Source: Parabacteroides chongii (lineage in GTDB: Bacteria > Bacteroidota > Bacteroidia > Bacteroidales > Tannerellaceae). From it: a stretch of 64,000 nt of DNA. The first letter of the stretch is position 1, and each line of letters opens with the position of its first letter. The notes beneath the pieces are model-generated. The model was given only the letters and a program-made list of their open reading frames with translations, had not been told where the DNA came from and made no database searches. Positions 8,211 through 17,021 of the stretch are shown here, one piece after another. The stretch spans positions 3,752,501-3,816,500 of the forward strand of contig NZ_CP120849.1 in NCBI RefSeq assembly GCF_029581355.1. Direction: 5' to 3'. The translations under genes and the position numbers were made by a program.

Positions 8211-10238
8211 TTATGCTAATAATTCTTTTACCTGATTGTATACATTCTGTCCGGTGAAGCCCAGTTTTTCGTCCAAAACCTTGTAAGGAGCGGAGAATCC
8301 GAATGATTCGAGTCCCCATACCTTACCGTTGGCTCCGACCAATCCTTCCAGGTTGACCGGCAGACCGGCTGTCAGACCGAAAATCTTGCTTCCTGTCGGA
8401 ATAACAGATTCCTGATATTCCTTGCTCTGGCTGCGGAACAGTCCTTCAGACGGAACGGATACGATACGAACCTTTACGCCATCGGCGCGAAGCAATGCAG
8501 CTCCTTCAACCAATGTGGCTACTTCCGAGCCGGAAGCGACCATGATAACGTCCGGGTTTTCATCGCTTTCTACAATATAAGCACCCTTTTCTGCCTGCAG
8601 AGCTTCGTCGTAACGGCTTCCTTTTGCGGGCAGGTCATTAATGTTCTGACGGGAAAGGATCAAAGCGGTAGGAGTGGCGGTATTTTCCATTGCCATCTTC
8701 CATGCAATTGTCGTTTCAATAACATCGGCCGGACGGAGAACCAGCATAGAGTTGTGTCCCTTGTGGTTCTTCAGTTTTTCCATCAGGCGGATCTGTGCTT
8801 CCTGTTCAACCGGTTCGTGAGTAGGTCCGTCTTCACCGACACGGAAAGCGTCGTGCGACCAGATGAACTTAACCGGCTGCTCCATCAATGCTGCCATACG
8901 GATGGCTGGCTTCATATAATCGGAGAATACGAAGAAGGTACCGCAAGCCACGATCACACCACCGTGCAGTGACATACCGATACATACACATGCCATGGTC
9001 AATTCGGAAACGCCAGCCTGGAAGAAAGCTCCGCTGAAATCTCCTTTTATAAATGAATGTGTTTTCTTCAGGAAACCGTCTGTCTTGTCCGAGTTGGAAA
9101 GGTCGGCAGATGAAACAACCATATTTTCAACCTGGGTTGCCAATACGCCTAATACGGTAGCGGATGCGGCACGTGTTGCCTGGTTTGCTTTCTGTTCGAT
9201 AGCTTCCCAGTCCAGTTTAGGAGCTTTGCCGGAGAACCAGAATTGCATTTTCTCAGCCAGTTCCGGATTGGCTTTCGCCCATGCTTCTTTAGCAGCATAA
9301 CGTTCGGCTACGATAGCTTCCAGTTCTTTTGCACGCTTTGCATACAGTTCGGCAACTTCCGGAAATACAGTAAACGGATTCTTAGGATCGCCTCCCAGGT
9401 TCTTGATTGTCTCTTCGATCGATGCACCTGCAGCAGACAAGGGTTGACCGTGTGTGGATACTTTGTTTTCGTAGCTGCTGTCGTCGGCTCCGCGGGCACC
9501 TTTACCCATAATGGTATCACCGATGATCAGGGTAGGACGTTGGGTTTCAGCCTTCGCTTCATCCAAAGCCTTACGTATTTCATTTACATCGTTTCCATTG
9601 ATGCTGATCACTTTCCAGCCCCATGCCTCGTATTTCATAGCAACATTTTCAGTCGTTACTTCTTCTACGGTTGTAGAAAGCTGGATGTTGTTGGAGTCGT
9701 AGAACATGATCAGGTTGTCCAGTCCCAGTGTTCCGGCAACACGTCCGGCACCTTGTGAGATTTCTTCCTGGATACCACCATCGGATATATATGCGTAAAT
9801 AGTCTGGTTCATTACATCTCCCAGGCGGGCTTTCAAGAACTTGGCAGCGATCGCAGCACCTACTGCGTAAGTATGGCCTTGTCCCAGCGGACCTGAGGTA
9901 TTTTCGATTCCTCGCTTGACGTTTACTTCAGGATGGCCCGGAGTAGGACTTCCCCACTGGCGGAACTGCGACAGCTCTTCCATCGTGAATTTGCCGGTAA
10001 GGGCGAGGGCTGAATAAAGCATCGGAGACATGTGTCCCGGGTCCTGGAAGTAGCGGTCCCTACCTTCCCATTCCGGGTTCTTGGGATCATAGACTAAATA
10101 CTCTGAAAATAGTACATTGATAAAATCAGCACCACCCATTGCACCGCCCGGATGACCGGATTTAGCCTTTTCTACCATTGACGCTGCCAGGACGCGGATA
10201 TTATCCGCTGCTCTGTTCATTACTTTGATATCGTTCAT
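8211..10238 (-). CDS. tkt: Transketolase
   Basis: 675 residues, full length for a bacterial transketolase, which moves two-carbon units between pentose phosphate sugars using thiamine diphosphate. The N-terminal part has GHPGGAMGGADF, the TPP-binding region SDGGIQEEISQGAGRVAG (Ser where many family members have Gly) and DSNNIQLS. The Pyr domain has the catalytic-Glu region RVGEDGPTHEPVEQ. In the arabinose/galactose cluster it would process pentose phosphates made from arabinose. A separate -7 element lies 27 bp upstream, so it may also be transcribed independently of araR. Confidence 0.96.
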   Translation of the reverse strand: MNDIKVMNRAADNIRVLAASMVEKAKSGHPGGAMGGADFINVLFSEYLVYDPKNPEWEGRDRYFQDPGHMSPMLYSALALTGKFTMEELSQFRQWGSPTPGHPEVNVKRGIENTSGPLGQGHTYAVGAAIAAKFLKARLGDVMNQTIYAYISDGGIQEEISQGAGRVAGTLGLDNLIMFYDSNNIQLSTTVEEVTTENVAMKYEAWGWKVISINGNDVNEIRKALDEAKAETQRPTLIIGDTIMGKGARGADDSSYENKVSTHGQPLSAAGASIEETIKNLGGDPKNPFTVFPEVAELYAKRAKELEAIVAERYAAKEAWAKANPELAEKMQFWFSGKAPKLDWEAIEQKANQATRAASATVLGVLATQVENMVVSSADLSNSDKTDGFLKKTHSFIKGDFSGAFFQAGVSELTMACVCIGMSLHGGVIVACGTFFVFSDYMKPAIRMAALMEQPVKFIWSHDAFRVGEDGPTHEPVEQEAQIRLMEKLKNHKGHNSMLVLRPADVIETTIAWKMAMENTATPTALILSRQNINDLPAKGSRYDEALQAEKGAYIVESDENPDVIMVASGSEVATLVEGAALLRADGVKVRIVSVPSEGLFRSQSKEYQESVIPTGSKIFGLTAGLPVNLEGLVGANGKVWGLESFGFSAPYKVLDEKLGFTGQNVYNQVKELLA

Positions 10239-10264
10239 TTTGATGAATTATTTTAATTTTTGCA

Positions 10265-10272
10265 CAAAGATA
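10265..10272 (-). promoter_or_regulatory. Promoter -7 element for tkt
   Basis: On the minus strand 10272-10265 reads TATCTTTG, a perfect TAnnTTTG Bacteroides -7 element. A start site about 7 nt downstream would give a leader of roughly 20 nt before the tkt ATG at 10238. No TTG at the usual -33 spacing was found. Confidence 0.5.
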
Positions 10273-10397
10273 GGGAATCTCTTCTTATAGACCGCTATAT
10301 CATACAAACAATTCATTTTCTGTAAAGTTTCCTAATTAGCGATATTTCTCATAGAGAGCCGGATATGCAAGGCGATTTTCGCGATTCGGATGGTATG

Positions 10398-11090
10398 TTA
10401 CAAGGAGAAATAGAATCCTTGATCCAGTAAACGGTCGTATTTCTCTTTATTGAACATATAATAGAAAGCGCCTCTTTTAGAACTCTTTTTATCCTTCTCG
10501 TCCAGTTTTTCGAGAATGTCCATCGAGTTTAACTTCTTACGGAAATTACGTTTGTCTAACGGGGTCTGATAGATCGCTTCATATAGGCTTTGAAGCTGGG
10601 GGAGGGTAAATTTTTCCGGAAGAAGGTTAAATCCGACAGGGCGTGTCGCTGCTTTTTTCTTCAGGAGCGATAGGGTGTCGTCGATCATTTGGTTGTGGTC
10701 GAAGATTAGTTCGGGAATATCGCTGATTTTAACCCATTCGGCATTATGTTCTTTCAGCAACTCCGGATTGAAATCGTTCATATTGACTAATGAATAGTAT
10801 GCTACGGAGATAACCCGTTCTCCAAGATCGCGGGTAACATCTCCGTAAGCACCTACCTGCTCCATAAAAAGACGATCGATACCGGAACATTCGGTAAGAA
10901 CGCGGGAAGCCGCTTCGTTTACACTTTCGCCCGATTTGATAAAGCCGCCCATCAGAGACCACTGTCCTTTTAGTGGTTCAAAATTCCGTTTGTAAAGTAA
11001 TACGTTGAGTTCACCACTGTTGAATCCCAGAATAATACAATCTACTGCAACAAAAAATTTGACTTCGTTCTGATAAAATGCGGCTGTCAT
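10398..11090 (-). CDS. araR: Nudix-related transcriptional regulator, AraR type
   Basis: 230 residues. An N-terminal Nudix-fold domain (about 8-150) is joined to a C-terminal winged-helix domain (about 155-230), the architecture of the NrtR/AraR regulators. The Nudix box at 49-71 is degraded: Val64 and Cys68 replace two of the catalytic Glu residues, so it should bind rather than hydrolyse its ligand. AraR of Bacteroides thetaiotaomicron is an arabinose-responsive repressor of this type. The neighbours here (permease, mutarotase, tkt, rpiB, GH51 enzyme) support the same role. The exact ligand is inferred from context. Confidence 0.82.
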   Translation of the reverse strand: MTAAFYQNEVKFFVAVDCIILGFNSGELNVLLYKRNFEPLKGQWSLMGGFIKSGESVNEAASRVLTECSGIDRLFMEQVGAYGDVTRDLGERVISVAYYSLVNMNDFNPELLKEHNAEWVKISDIPELIFDHNQMIDDTLSLLKKKAATRPVGFNLLPEKFTLPQLQSLYEAIYQTPLDKRNFRKKLNSMDILEKLDEKDKKSSKRGAFYYMFNKEKYDRLLDQGFYFSL

Positions 11091-11118
11091 GATATTTTAT
11101 GGATATTGAATTAATTTA

Positions 11119-12264
11119 TTATGCGAGTTTGCGTGCGCCGTCGCTGATTACTACTTCGTAAACTTTAGGTTCGTGACCGAATTTCTTTGTATAAGACTCG
11201 AATGCTTCTTTGATGAAATCATCATGCAACTCGTCTTTTACAAGGTTGATCGTACAGCCGCCGAAACCACCGCCCATCACACGTGAACCTGTTACGCCAC
11301 ATTTCTTGGCTACATCGTTCAGGAAGTCCAGTTCTTCGCAGCTCACTTCGTACAACTTGCTCATGCCGTGATGAGTTTCGTACATTTTCTGACCTACAGT
11401 TTCGTAGTCGCCTTTTTCCAGAGCTTCGCAAACGTCGAGTACGCGCTGTACTTCTTCGATTACGTATTCGGCACGCATATAGTCTTCTGCGCTGATATCG
11501 CCTTTCACTTCGTTCAGCATGTCCATTGTAGCGTCACGCAGGAATTCTACTTCCGGATGATTACGACGGATAGCAGCTGCTGCATTTTCGCAAGACTGGC
11601 GACGTTTGTTGTATGCAGAAGAAGCCAGTTCGTGTTTAACTACGGAATCCAGCAATACCAACTTATAGCCAACCGGATTGAACGGGAAATATTTATATTC
11701 CAAAGAACGGCAATCCAGACGGATCAGGCTGCCTTCTTTACCGAATACGGAAGCGAACTGGTCCATGATACCACAGTTAACACCACAATAGTTGTGTTCT
11801 GTAGACTGACCGATCTTAGCTAATTCGAATTTGTCGATACCCAGAGAGAAAAGGTCATTCAAAGCAAAAGCATAGGTACTTTCCAGAGCGGCTGATGAAG
11901 ACATACCGGCACCCAGAGGAACATCGCCTGCAAATACGGTATCGAATCCCTGGATCTGACCGCCACGTTTGATGATCTCGCGGCATACACCGAAGATATA
12001 TCTTGCCCAGCTTGCTTTTGGTGCATCTTCTTCGTTCAGTCCGAATTCTGCATAATCGTTCAGGTCGATAGAGAATGCGCGAACTTTACCTGTGCCGTTC
12101 GGTTTGATCTCAGCGATCATGCCTTTATCGATAGCACCCGGAAATACGAAACCACCATTATAGTCTGTGTGTTCACCGATCAGGTTGATACGGCCCGGAG
12201 AAGCATATACACTACCTTCTGTATTAAATAACTCCTGAAATTTATTTCTAATTTTTTTCTGCAT
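11119..12264 (-). CDS. galK: Galactokinase
   Basis: 381 residues, a GHMP kinase that phosphorylates galactose at C1 (Leloir pathway). The galactokinase signature GRINLIGEHTDYNGG is at 24-38, the ATP-binding GHMP motif PLGAGMSSSAA at 116-126, and the C-terminal GSRVMGGGFGGC motif is present. It lies 28 bp upstream of araR and downstream of the permease. Its position inside an AraR-type cluster suggests joint handling of arabinose and galactose from arabinogalactan-like polymers. That substrate link is inference. Confidence 0.95.
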   Translation of the reverse strand: MQKKIRNKFQELFNTEGSVYASPGRINLIGEHTDYNGGFVFPGAIDKGMIAEIKPNGTGKVRAFSIDLNDYAEFGLNEEDAPKASWARYIFGVCREIIKRGGQIQGFDTVFAGDVPLGAGMSSSAALESTYAFALNDLFSLGIDKFELAKIGQSTEHNYCGVNCGIMDQFASVFGKEGSLIRLDCRSLEYKYFPFNPVGYKLVLLDSVVKHELASSAYNKRRQSCENAAAAIRRNHPEVEFLRDATMDMLNEVKGDISAEDYMRAEYVIEEVQRVLDVCEALEKGDYETVGQKMYETHHGMSKLYEVSCEELDFLNDVAKKCGVTGSRVMGGGFGGCTINLVKDELHDDFIKEAFESYTKKFGHEPKVYEVVISDGARKLA

Positions 12265-12296
12265 GATATTATTTCTTTTAAAGGTTATAAATGAAG

Positions 12297-12331
12297 AAAT
12301 TATCCGGTTATAAGGTAAAACCGGATAATTT
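12297..12331 (-). terminator. 13-bp stem-loop between permease and galK
   Basis: Arms AAATTATCCGGTT (12297-12309) and AACCGGATAATTT (12319-12331) are perfect, with a 9-nt loop. It lies between the permease stop and the galK start on the minus strand. No strong U-run follows, so it is likely an attenuator or a 3' stabiliser of the galM-permease message rather than a full terminator. Confidence 0.55.
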
Positions 12332-12354
12332 CATAAATTGGCATATTGTTTATT

Positions 12355-13611
12355 TTATTCTGATTTTTTCGATGGTTTAGAACCGATAGCCGCATAGAAT
12401 AAAATGTAAGCAGCACTGAAGAGTACAACCCAGTAGCTGGTCATATAATCAGTCATATCGGCAACCCAACCCTGAACAGCAACCATTACAGCGCAACCGA
12501 ATACCATTGTCATAAAGATACCGCTGGCAATAGCTGTATATTTTCCTAATCCTTCTACAGCCATGTTGAATATACCACCCCACATTACGCTGGTACAAAG
12601 ACCTACGAGAAGGAATGCCAGAATACCAACGGGAACTTCCTGCCAGATCACACTTAATGAAGCCCAGTCTACACCAGGAACTTCAACTGTATTTGTTTCA
12701 GGTGAGAACATACCGAAGCTAACCAATAGAAGAGTTGCAATCGATACGATGGTGATCATCGTACGGCTGGAAACCTTACCTCCGATACTAGCTCCTACGA
12801 AACGTCCGATAAGCATCATAAGCCAGTAAACAGCTACGATAAGACCCACGGTGCTGGCCGGTATACCTTTTGCTGTAAGGTATTGAAGAATATAAGTAGG
12901 AGTACCTACTTCAACGCTCATGTAAAGGAAGATAGCGAGTGCTCCCAGTGCAAAATGACGATGGCTCAAAGCGCCCTTGATCAAGCTGGTGTCAACAGGT
13001 GCCTGTTCAGGTTCTTCAATTTTAGTAAATACGATAACTACAAATGCGATAACGAAGATAGCAAGAGCGATCATCAATGCCGGTGTTGCGTCGGCAATAT
13101 GTGCTTTGGCTGCGTCACCGATAAGAGCTCCCATCAGGATGTAGCAGGCAACGGCTGCAGTACTGTTGAATACACCGCCGAGCTGGATAAGCTGGTTACC
13201 CTTGTTACCACCGCCACCGAGCAGGTTAAGCATCGGGTTAACCACACAGTTAAGAATACACATAGTGAAACCGCTGATAAATGCTCCGACCAGGTAAACC
13301 AGGAAAGCGCTCTCCTTGCCCACATGACCACTCAGCCATTGAACTAAAATACCTACGATACCTACAACAAGACCGATAAGAGCTGTTTTCTTATAGCCAT
13401 ATTTGGCGATAAGCATACCGGCAGGAATACCCATTACCAAATAGGCAATGAAGTTACCATAGTTTCCAATTTGGGCAAGAACATTGCTAGCCCCGAAGTC
13501 GTTCTTTACGATAATAGCCATTGGTGAACAAAGGTTAGTCACGAATGCGATCATTGCAAACAGTGCAATCATAATGATGATGGCACCCCATTGTTTTTTT
13601 TCTTGAGTCAT
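12355..13611 (-). CDS. MFS sugar permease, FucP/GluP family
   Basis: 418 residues with about 12 hydrophobic membrane spans, an inner-membrane sugar:proton symporter of the FHS (fucose-galactose-glucose) group. The first span (IIIMIALFAMIAFVTNLCSP) and the NPMLNLLGGGGNKGNQLIQLGGVFNSTAA region fit the family. It lies 45 bp downstream of galM and upstream of galK, so it should import galactose and/or L-arabinose. In Bacteroides AraR loci the equivalent gene serves arabinose uptake. The specificity cannot be decided by reading. Confidence 0.87.
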   Translation of the reverse strand: MTQEKKQWGAIIIMIALFAMIAFVTNLCSPMAIIVKNDFGASNVLAQIGNYGNFIAYLVMGIPAGMLIAKYGYKKTALIGLVVGIVGILVQWLSGHVGKESAFLVYLVGAFISGFTMCILNCVVNPMLNLLGGGGNKGNQLIQLGGVFNSTAAVACYILMGALIGDAAKAHIADATPALMIALAIFVIAFVVIVFTKIEEPEQAPVDTSLIKGALSHRHFALGALAIFLYMSVEVGTPTYILQYLTAKGIPASTVGLIVAVYWLMMLIGRFVGASIGGKVSSRTMITIVSIATLLLVSFGMFSPETNTVEVPGVDWASLSVIWQEVPVGILAFLLVGLCTSVMWGGIFNMAVEGLGKYTAIASGIFMTMVFGCAVMVAVQGWVADMTDYMTSYWVVLFSAAYILFYAAIGSKPSKKSE

Positions 13612-13656
13612 TGATTGATATTTTTATTATTATTGATATATTAATTTTGTTATTTG

Positions 13657-14733
13657 TTATTCAGCAGAGAATTTATAAATGGTCTTGCTTTCAAAAACTT
13701 CTCCCGGACGGAGTACGGTAGAGGGGTATTCCGGTTTGTTCGGGCTGTCGGGGAAATGTTGTGTTTCCAGGCATAAAGCAGCTCTTGCCGGGTAACGCTG
13801 TCCATTCTTTCCTTCGAAATTACCGGTCATCCAGTTACCTGTATATAATTGTACACCCGGTTCGGTTGTATATGCTTCCATGACAATACCGGTCTTCGGC
13901 GATTGACAACGGGCACAGAAACCCAGTTCGCCTTCTTCCTTATTTAATATATAGGTATGGTCGTAGCCTCTTGCCCAAGTCAACTGGTCGGTCGGTTCGT
14001 CTATGCGTGCACCTACCAGATAAGGGGTACGGAAATCCATCGGGGTACCTTCCACCTTTTCCGGTGCTCCGTAAGGTATGGCTGTTTCATCCGTAGGAAG
14101 ATATTGATCGGCATTGATTGTCAGTGTATGATCTGCTACTGACGGATCGCCTGCTCCTGATAAGTTGAAGTAGGAGTGATTGGTCAGGTTCAATACGGTC
14201 GGTTTGTCTGTTACGGCATGATACATGATTACGACTTCATTGTCGTCTGTCAGATGGTATGTAACAGTCACTTTTAATGTTCCGGGGAAACCTTCTTCAC
14301 CGTCTGCTGACGTATATTTCAGTTCTACGGTCTGGTCATCGGTCTGATTGGCATCCCATACAACAGAATTAAAACCTTTGAGTCCTCCGTGAAGGCTGTT
14401 GGGGCCATTGTTGATGGCCAACTTATCGTACACAACGCCGTCGAGTGTAAATGAACCCTTGGCGATACGGTTCCCGTAGCGACCGCAGATAGCTCCGAAG
14501 TAAGGCTCTTCAGAAACCAGATAATCATCGATTGAATTATGTCCGGTAACAACATCGGTTAACTTGCCGGACCGATCCGGTACCATAAGCGATACAATTT
14601 TTGCACCGTAGTTGGTAATGGTAAGTTCTGCTCCTTTCTTATTGGTCAGGATACATAGCATCGTCTCCTTCCCGTCTATTTGCTTGCTGAAATTAGCCAC
14701 AGTCAAGCCAGACAGTGTATTCTTGTTCTTCAT
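13657..14733 (-). CDS. galM: Aldose 1-epimerase (mutarotase)
   Basis: 358 residues, a GalM-family beta-sandwich enzyme that converts beta- to alpha-aldoses so that kinases or isomerases can use them. Family regions seen are NYGAKIVSLMVPDR, FGAICGRYGNRIA, the catalytic His in LTNHSYFNLSG, and the catalytic Glu near the C-terminus in LCLETQHFPDSPN. No signal peptide is visible, so it is cytoplasmic. It is the first gene of the minus-strand sugar operon and shares its upstream region with the divergent GH51 gene. Confidence 0.94.
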   Translation of the reverse strand: MKNKNTLSGLTVANFSKQIDGKETMLCILTNKKGAELTITNYGAKIVSLMVPDRSGKLTDVVTGHNSIDDYLVSEEPYFGAICGRYGNRIAKGSFTLDGVVYDKLAINNGPNSLHGGLKGFNSVVWDANQTDDQTVELKYTSADGEEGFPGTLKVTVTYHLTDDNEVVIMYHAVTDKPTVLNLTNHSYFNLSGAGDPSVADHTLTINADQYLPTDETAIPYGAPEKVEGTPMDFRTPYLVGARIDEPTDQLTWARGYDHTYILNKEEGELGFCARCQSPKTGIVMEAYTTEPGVQLYTGNWMTGNFEGKNGQRYPARAALCLETQHFPDSPNKPEYPSTVLRPGEVFESKTIYKFSAE

Positions 14734-14835
14734 GTATGTAATGTTATCAAAATTGCGTGTAAAATTAGCCTACTTCTTCGTAAATAGGATGCACGAAAAG
14801 ATGTTATAGAGCATAAAGCCGCTTTTTGTCTACCA

Positions 14836-14883
14836 ATTTAGTGTATTAGTCCACCTTTTAAATATGTATTTAGTGTACATTTG
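14836..14883. promoter_or_regulatory. Divergent control region: repeated ATTTAGTGTA and a -7 element
   Basis: The 10-mer ATTTAGTGTA occurs exactly at 14836-14845 and 14868-14877 (32 bp apart, about three helical turns). The second copy overlaps TACATTTG (14876-14883), a perfect TAnnTTTG -7 element for the arabinofuranosidase gene. A regulator bound to the repeats would block or position polymerase. The obvious candidate is the AraR-type protein encoded at 10398-11090, but I could not match the repeat to a known operator from memory. Confidence 0.5.
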
Positions 14884-14922
14884 CAACTAAATAAATCTTT
14901 TATTTACGGAAAAACACTTGAT

Positions 14923-16875
14923 ATGAGAAGAAGCATGAAAAACGCTATCTTCCTGTTCCTCTTAAGTATGGGGGTAAGTAGTCTGATGGCACAGACTAAT
15001 GAGTTCAAAATAGACGTGCAGCAAACGGGTGCGCCTATCCAATCCACCATGTACGGTATCTTTTTTGAAGATATCAACTTCGGAGCAGACGGAGGATTGT
15101 ATGCAGAGCTGATTAAGAACCGTTCTTTTGAGTTTGAAAATCCTTTCGGGGGCTGGGTTCCTTTTGGAAATGTAACGGTACAGACCAAATCCCCCTGTTT
15201 TGACAAGAACCCGCATTATGTACGTCTTTCTTATAATAAAGAATTGACCGGTACAGGGCTGGATAACGAAGGTTTTAAAGGCATTGGTATTAAGGCAGGG
15301 GAGAAGTATGACTTCTCTTTCTATGCCCGTACGGTAACTAACGGCCCGATCAAGTTTCGTATAAATCTGGTAAATAGCGAGCATGATATTTATGAAACAA
15401 AGGAAGTTGAGATAAACGGTAAGGATTGGAAAAAGTATTCCGTAGTCCTGACTCCTGAGGCAACGGAAGCCCATTCCCGTTTACGTATCACGATGCTTAC
15501 ACAGGGAACGGCGGATCTGGAACATATATCTTTATTCCCTCAGAAAACATTCAATAACCGTCCGAACGGTATGCGTGCCGATCTTGCACAGGCATTGAAA
15601 GATCTTAAACCGGGTGTATTCCGCTTCCCCGGAGGTTGTATCGTGGAAGGAACGAACCTGGCCACCCGTTATCAGTGGAAAAATACGGTTGGTCCGGTCG
15701 AAAACCGTCCGATCAATATCAATCGTTGGAATTATACATTTCCTCATAAGAAGTTCTCCGATTATTATCAGTCTTACGGTTTAGGTTTCTTCGAATATTT
15801 CCAGTTGAGTGAGGATCTTGGTGCCGAGCCGCTTCCTGTATTGAACTGCGGTCTTTCCTGTCAGTATGAAAATGATGATCCGAAAGAAAACTGTCCGGTC
15901 GATAAATTGCAACCTTATATTGACGATGCCCTTGATCTGATCGAGTTCGCCAACGGTTCTGTAACCTCTAAATGGGGAAAACTGCGTGCCGATATGGGAC
16001 ATCCGGCTCCTTTCAACCTGAAGTTTATTGCTATTGGTAATGAGCAGTGGGGTACTTTGTTTACTGAACGCCTGGAACCTTTTGTAAAGGCTATTCGTGC
16101 CAAATATCCGGATATTAACGTTATTGGTAGTTCCGGTCCACAAGCGGAAGGGGAAGATTTCGACTTCTTATGGCCTGAAATGAATCGGATGAAAGTCGAT
16201 TTGGTCGATGAACATTTTTATCGTTCTCCCGAATGGTTCCTGAATGGTGCCAAACGCTATGATTCATACGATCGTAACGGTCCTAAGGTTTTTGCCGGTG
16301 AATATGCCTGTCATCCGAACAATCGCGAGAATAGTTTCCTGACAGCATTGGCTGAGGCTGCTTTTATGACTGGCTTTGAGCGTAATGCTGATGTAGTACA
16401 TATCTGTACTTATGCACCTCTGTTTGCCCATGTGGATGCCTGGCAGTGGCGTCCGGATTTGATCTGGTTCGATAATCTTTCTTTGGTGAAGACGCCGAAT
16501 TATTATGTGCAGCAACTTTACGGTCATAATGTCGGTACGAATGTCGTGCCTTTGACTATGCAGAACGAACCGGTTACCGGACAAAATGATCTGTATGCAA
16601 CAGCAGCAGTCGATAAGAAGACAAATGAGTTGATCATTAAGATCGCCAATACCGGCATTCAAAACAGAAGAGTGAAACTGGATTTAAACGGCCTTTCCGG
16701 TGGAAAACATAAAGGTACAGTAACCGTACTTCACGCCTCTGATCTGGAAGTTAAAAATACGATCTGCAAACCGGACCAGATAGTGCCTGTTGTTTCAGAA
16801 ATCGAACTGGAAGCTCCGGCTGCAGAAGTAGTACTTCGCCCGTTAAGTTTCTCTGTTTATCGCATTGCGTTTTGA
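14923..16875 (+). CDS. GH51 alpha-L-arabinofuranosidase, secreted
   Basis: 650 residues from the ATG at 14923, chosen because a signal peptide starts there (MRRSMKNAIFLFLLSMGVSS, cut after LMA) and because the -7 element at 14876-14883 would place transcription start near 14890, after the TTG at 14881. It hydrolyses terminal arabinofuranosyl residues from arabinan, arabinoxylan or arabinogalactan. The acid/base Glu is in IGNEQWG (Glu374) and the nucleophile in AGEYACH (Glu460). An N-terminal carbohydrate-binding-like sandwich precedes the TIM barrel, and the C-terminal alpha-L-AF_C sandwich follows. It is divergent from galM and probably shares its control. Confidence 0.93.
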   Translation: MRRSMKNAIFLFLLSMGVSSLMAQTNEFKIDVQQTGAPIQSTMYGIFFEDINFGADGGLYAELIKNRSFEFENPFGGWVPFGNVTVQTKSPCFDKNPHYVRLSYNKELTGTGLDNEGFKGIGIKAGEKYDFSFYARTVTNGPIKFRINLVNSEHDIYETKEVEINGKDWKKYSVVLTPEATEAHSRLRITMLTQGTADLEHISLFPQKTFNNRPNGMRADLAQALKDLKPGVFRFPGGCIVEGTNLATRYQWKNTVGPVENRPININRWNYTFPHKKFSDYYQSYGLGFFEYFQLSEDLGAEPLPVLNCGLSCQYENDDPKENCPVDKLQPYIDDALDLIEFANGSVTSKWGKLRADMGHPAPFNLKFIAIGNEQWGTLFTERLEPFVKAIRAKYPDINVIGSSGPQAEGEDFDFLWPEMNRMKVDLVDEHFYRSPEWFLNGAKRYDSYDRNGPKVFAGEYACHPNNRENSFLTALAEAAFMTGFERNADVVHICTYAPLFAHVDAWQWRPDLIWFDNLSLVKTPNYYVQQLYGHNVGTNVVPLTMQNEPVTGQNDLYATAAVDKKTNELIIKIANTGIQNRRVKLDLNGLSGGKHKGTVTVLHASDLEVKNTICKPDQIVPVVSEIELEAPAAEVVLRPLSFSVYRIAF

Positions 16876-16888
16876 TATTCCTATTTAT

Positions 16889-16920
16889 ATGGTGCAGGTC
16901 TCTTCGGATTCCTGTACCAT
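16889..16920 (+). terminator. Stem-loop after the arabinofuranosidase gene
   Basis: ATGGTGCAGG (16889-16898) pairs with CCTGTACCAT (16911-16920), allowing one G-U pair, with a 12-nt loop. It sits 14 bp after the stop codon. The following T content is modest. Confidence 0.5.
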
Positions 16921-17021
16921 AATTTGATTTGAATAACCTCCAATTAACCTGTCCTTTTTTTGTAAATGCCGATCTTTGTTACGTACTTTGCGTAAAAGGT
17001 ATTATTTTAATCAGATAAATT

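Noticed and set aside
14881..14922. TTG start at 14881 for the arabinofuranosidase
   Set aside because: It overlaps the -7 element and adds residues ahead of a complete signal peptide beginning at 14923.
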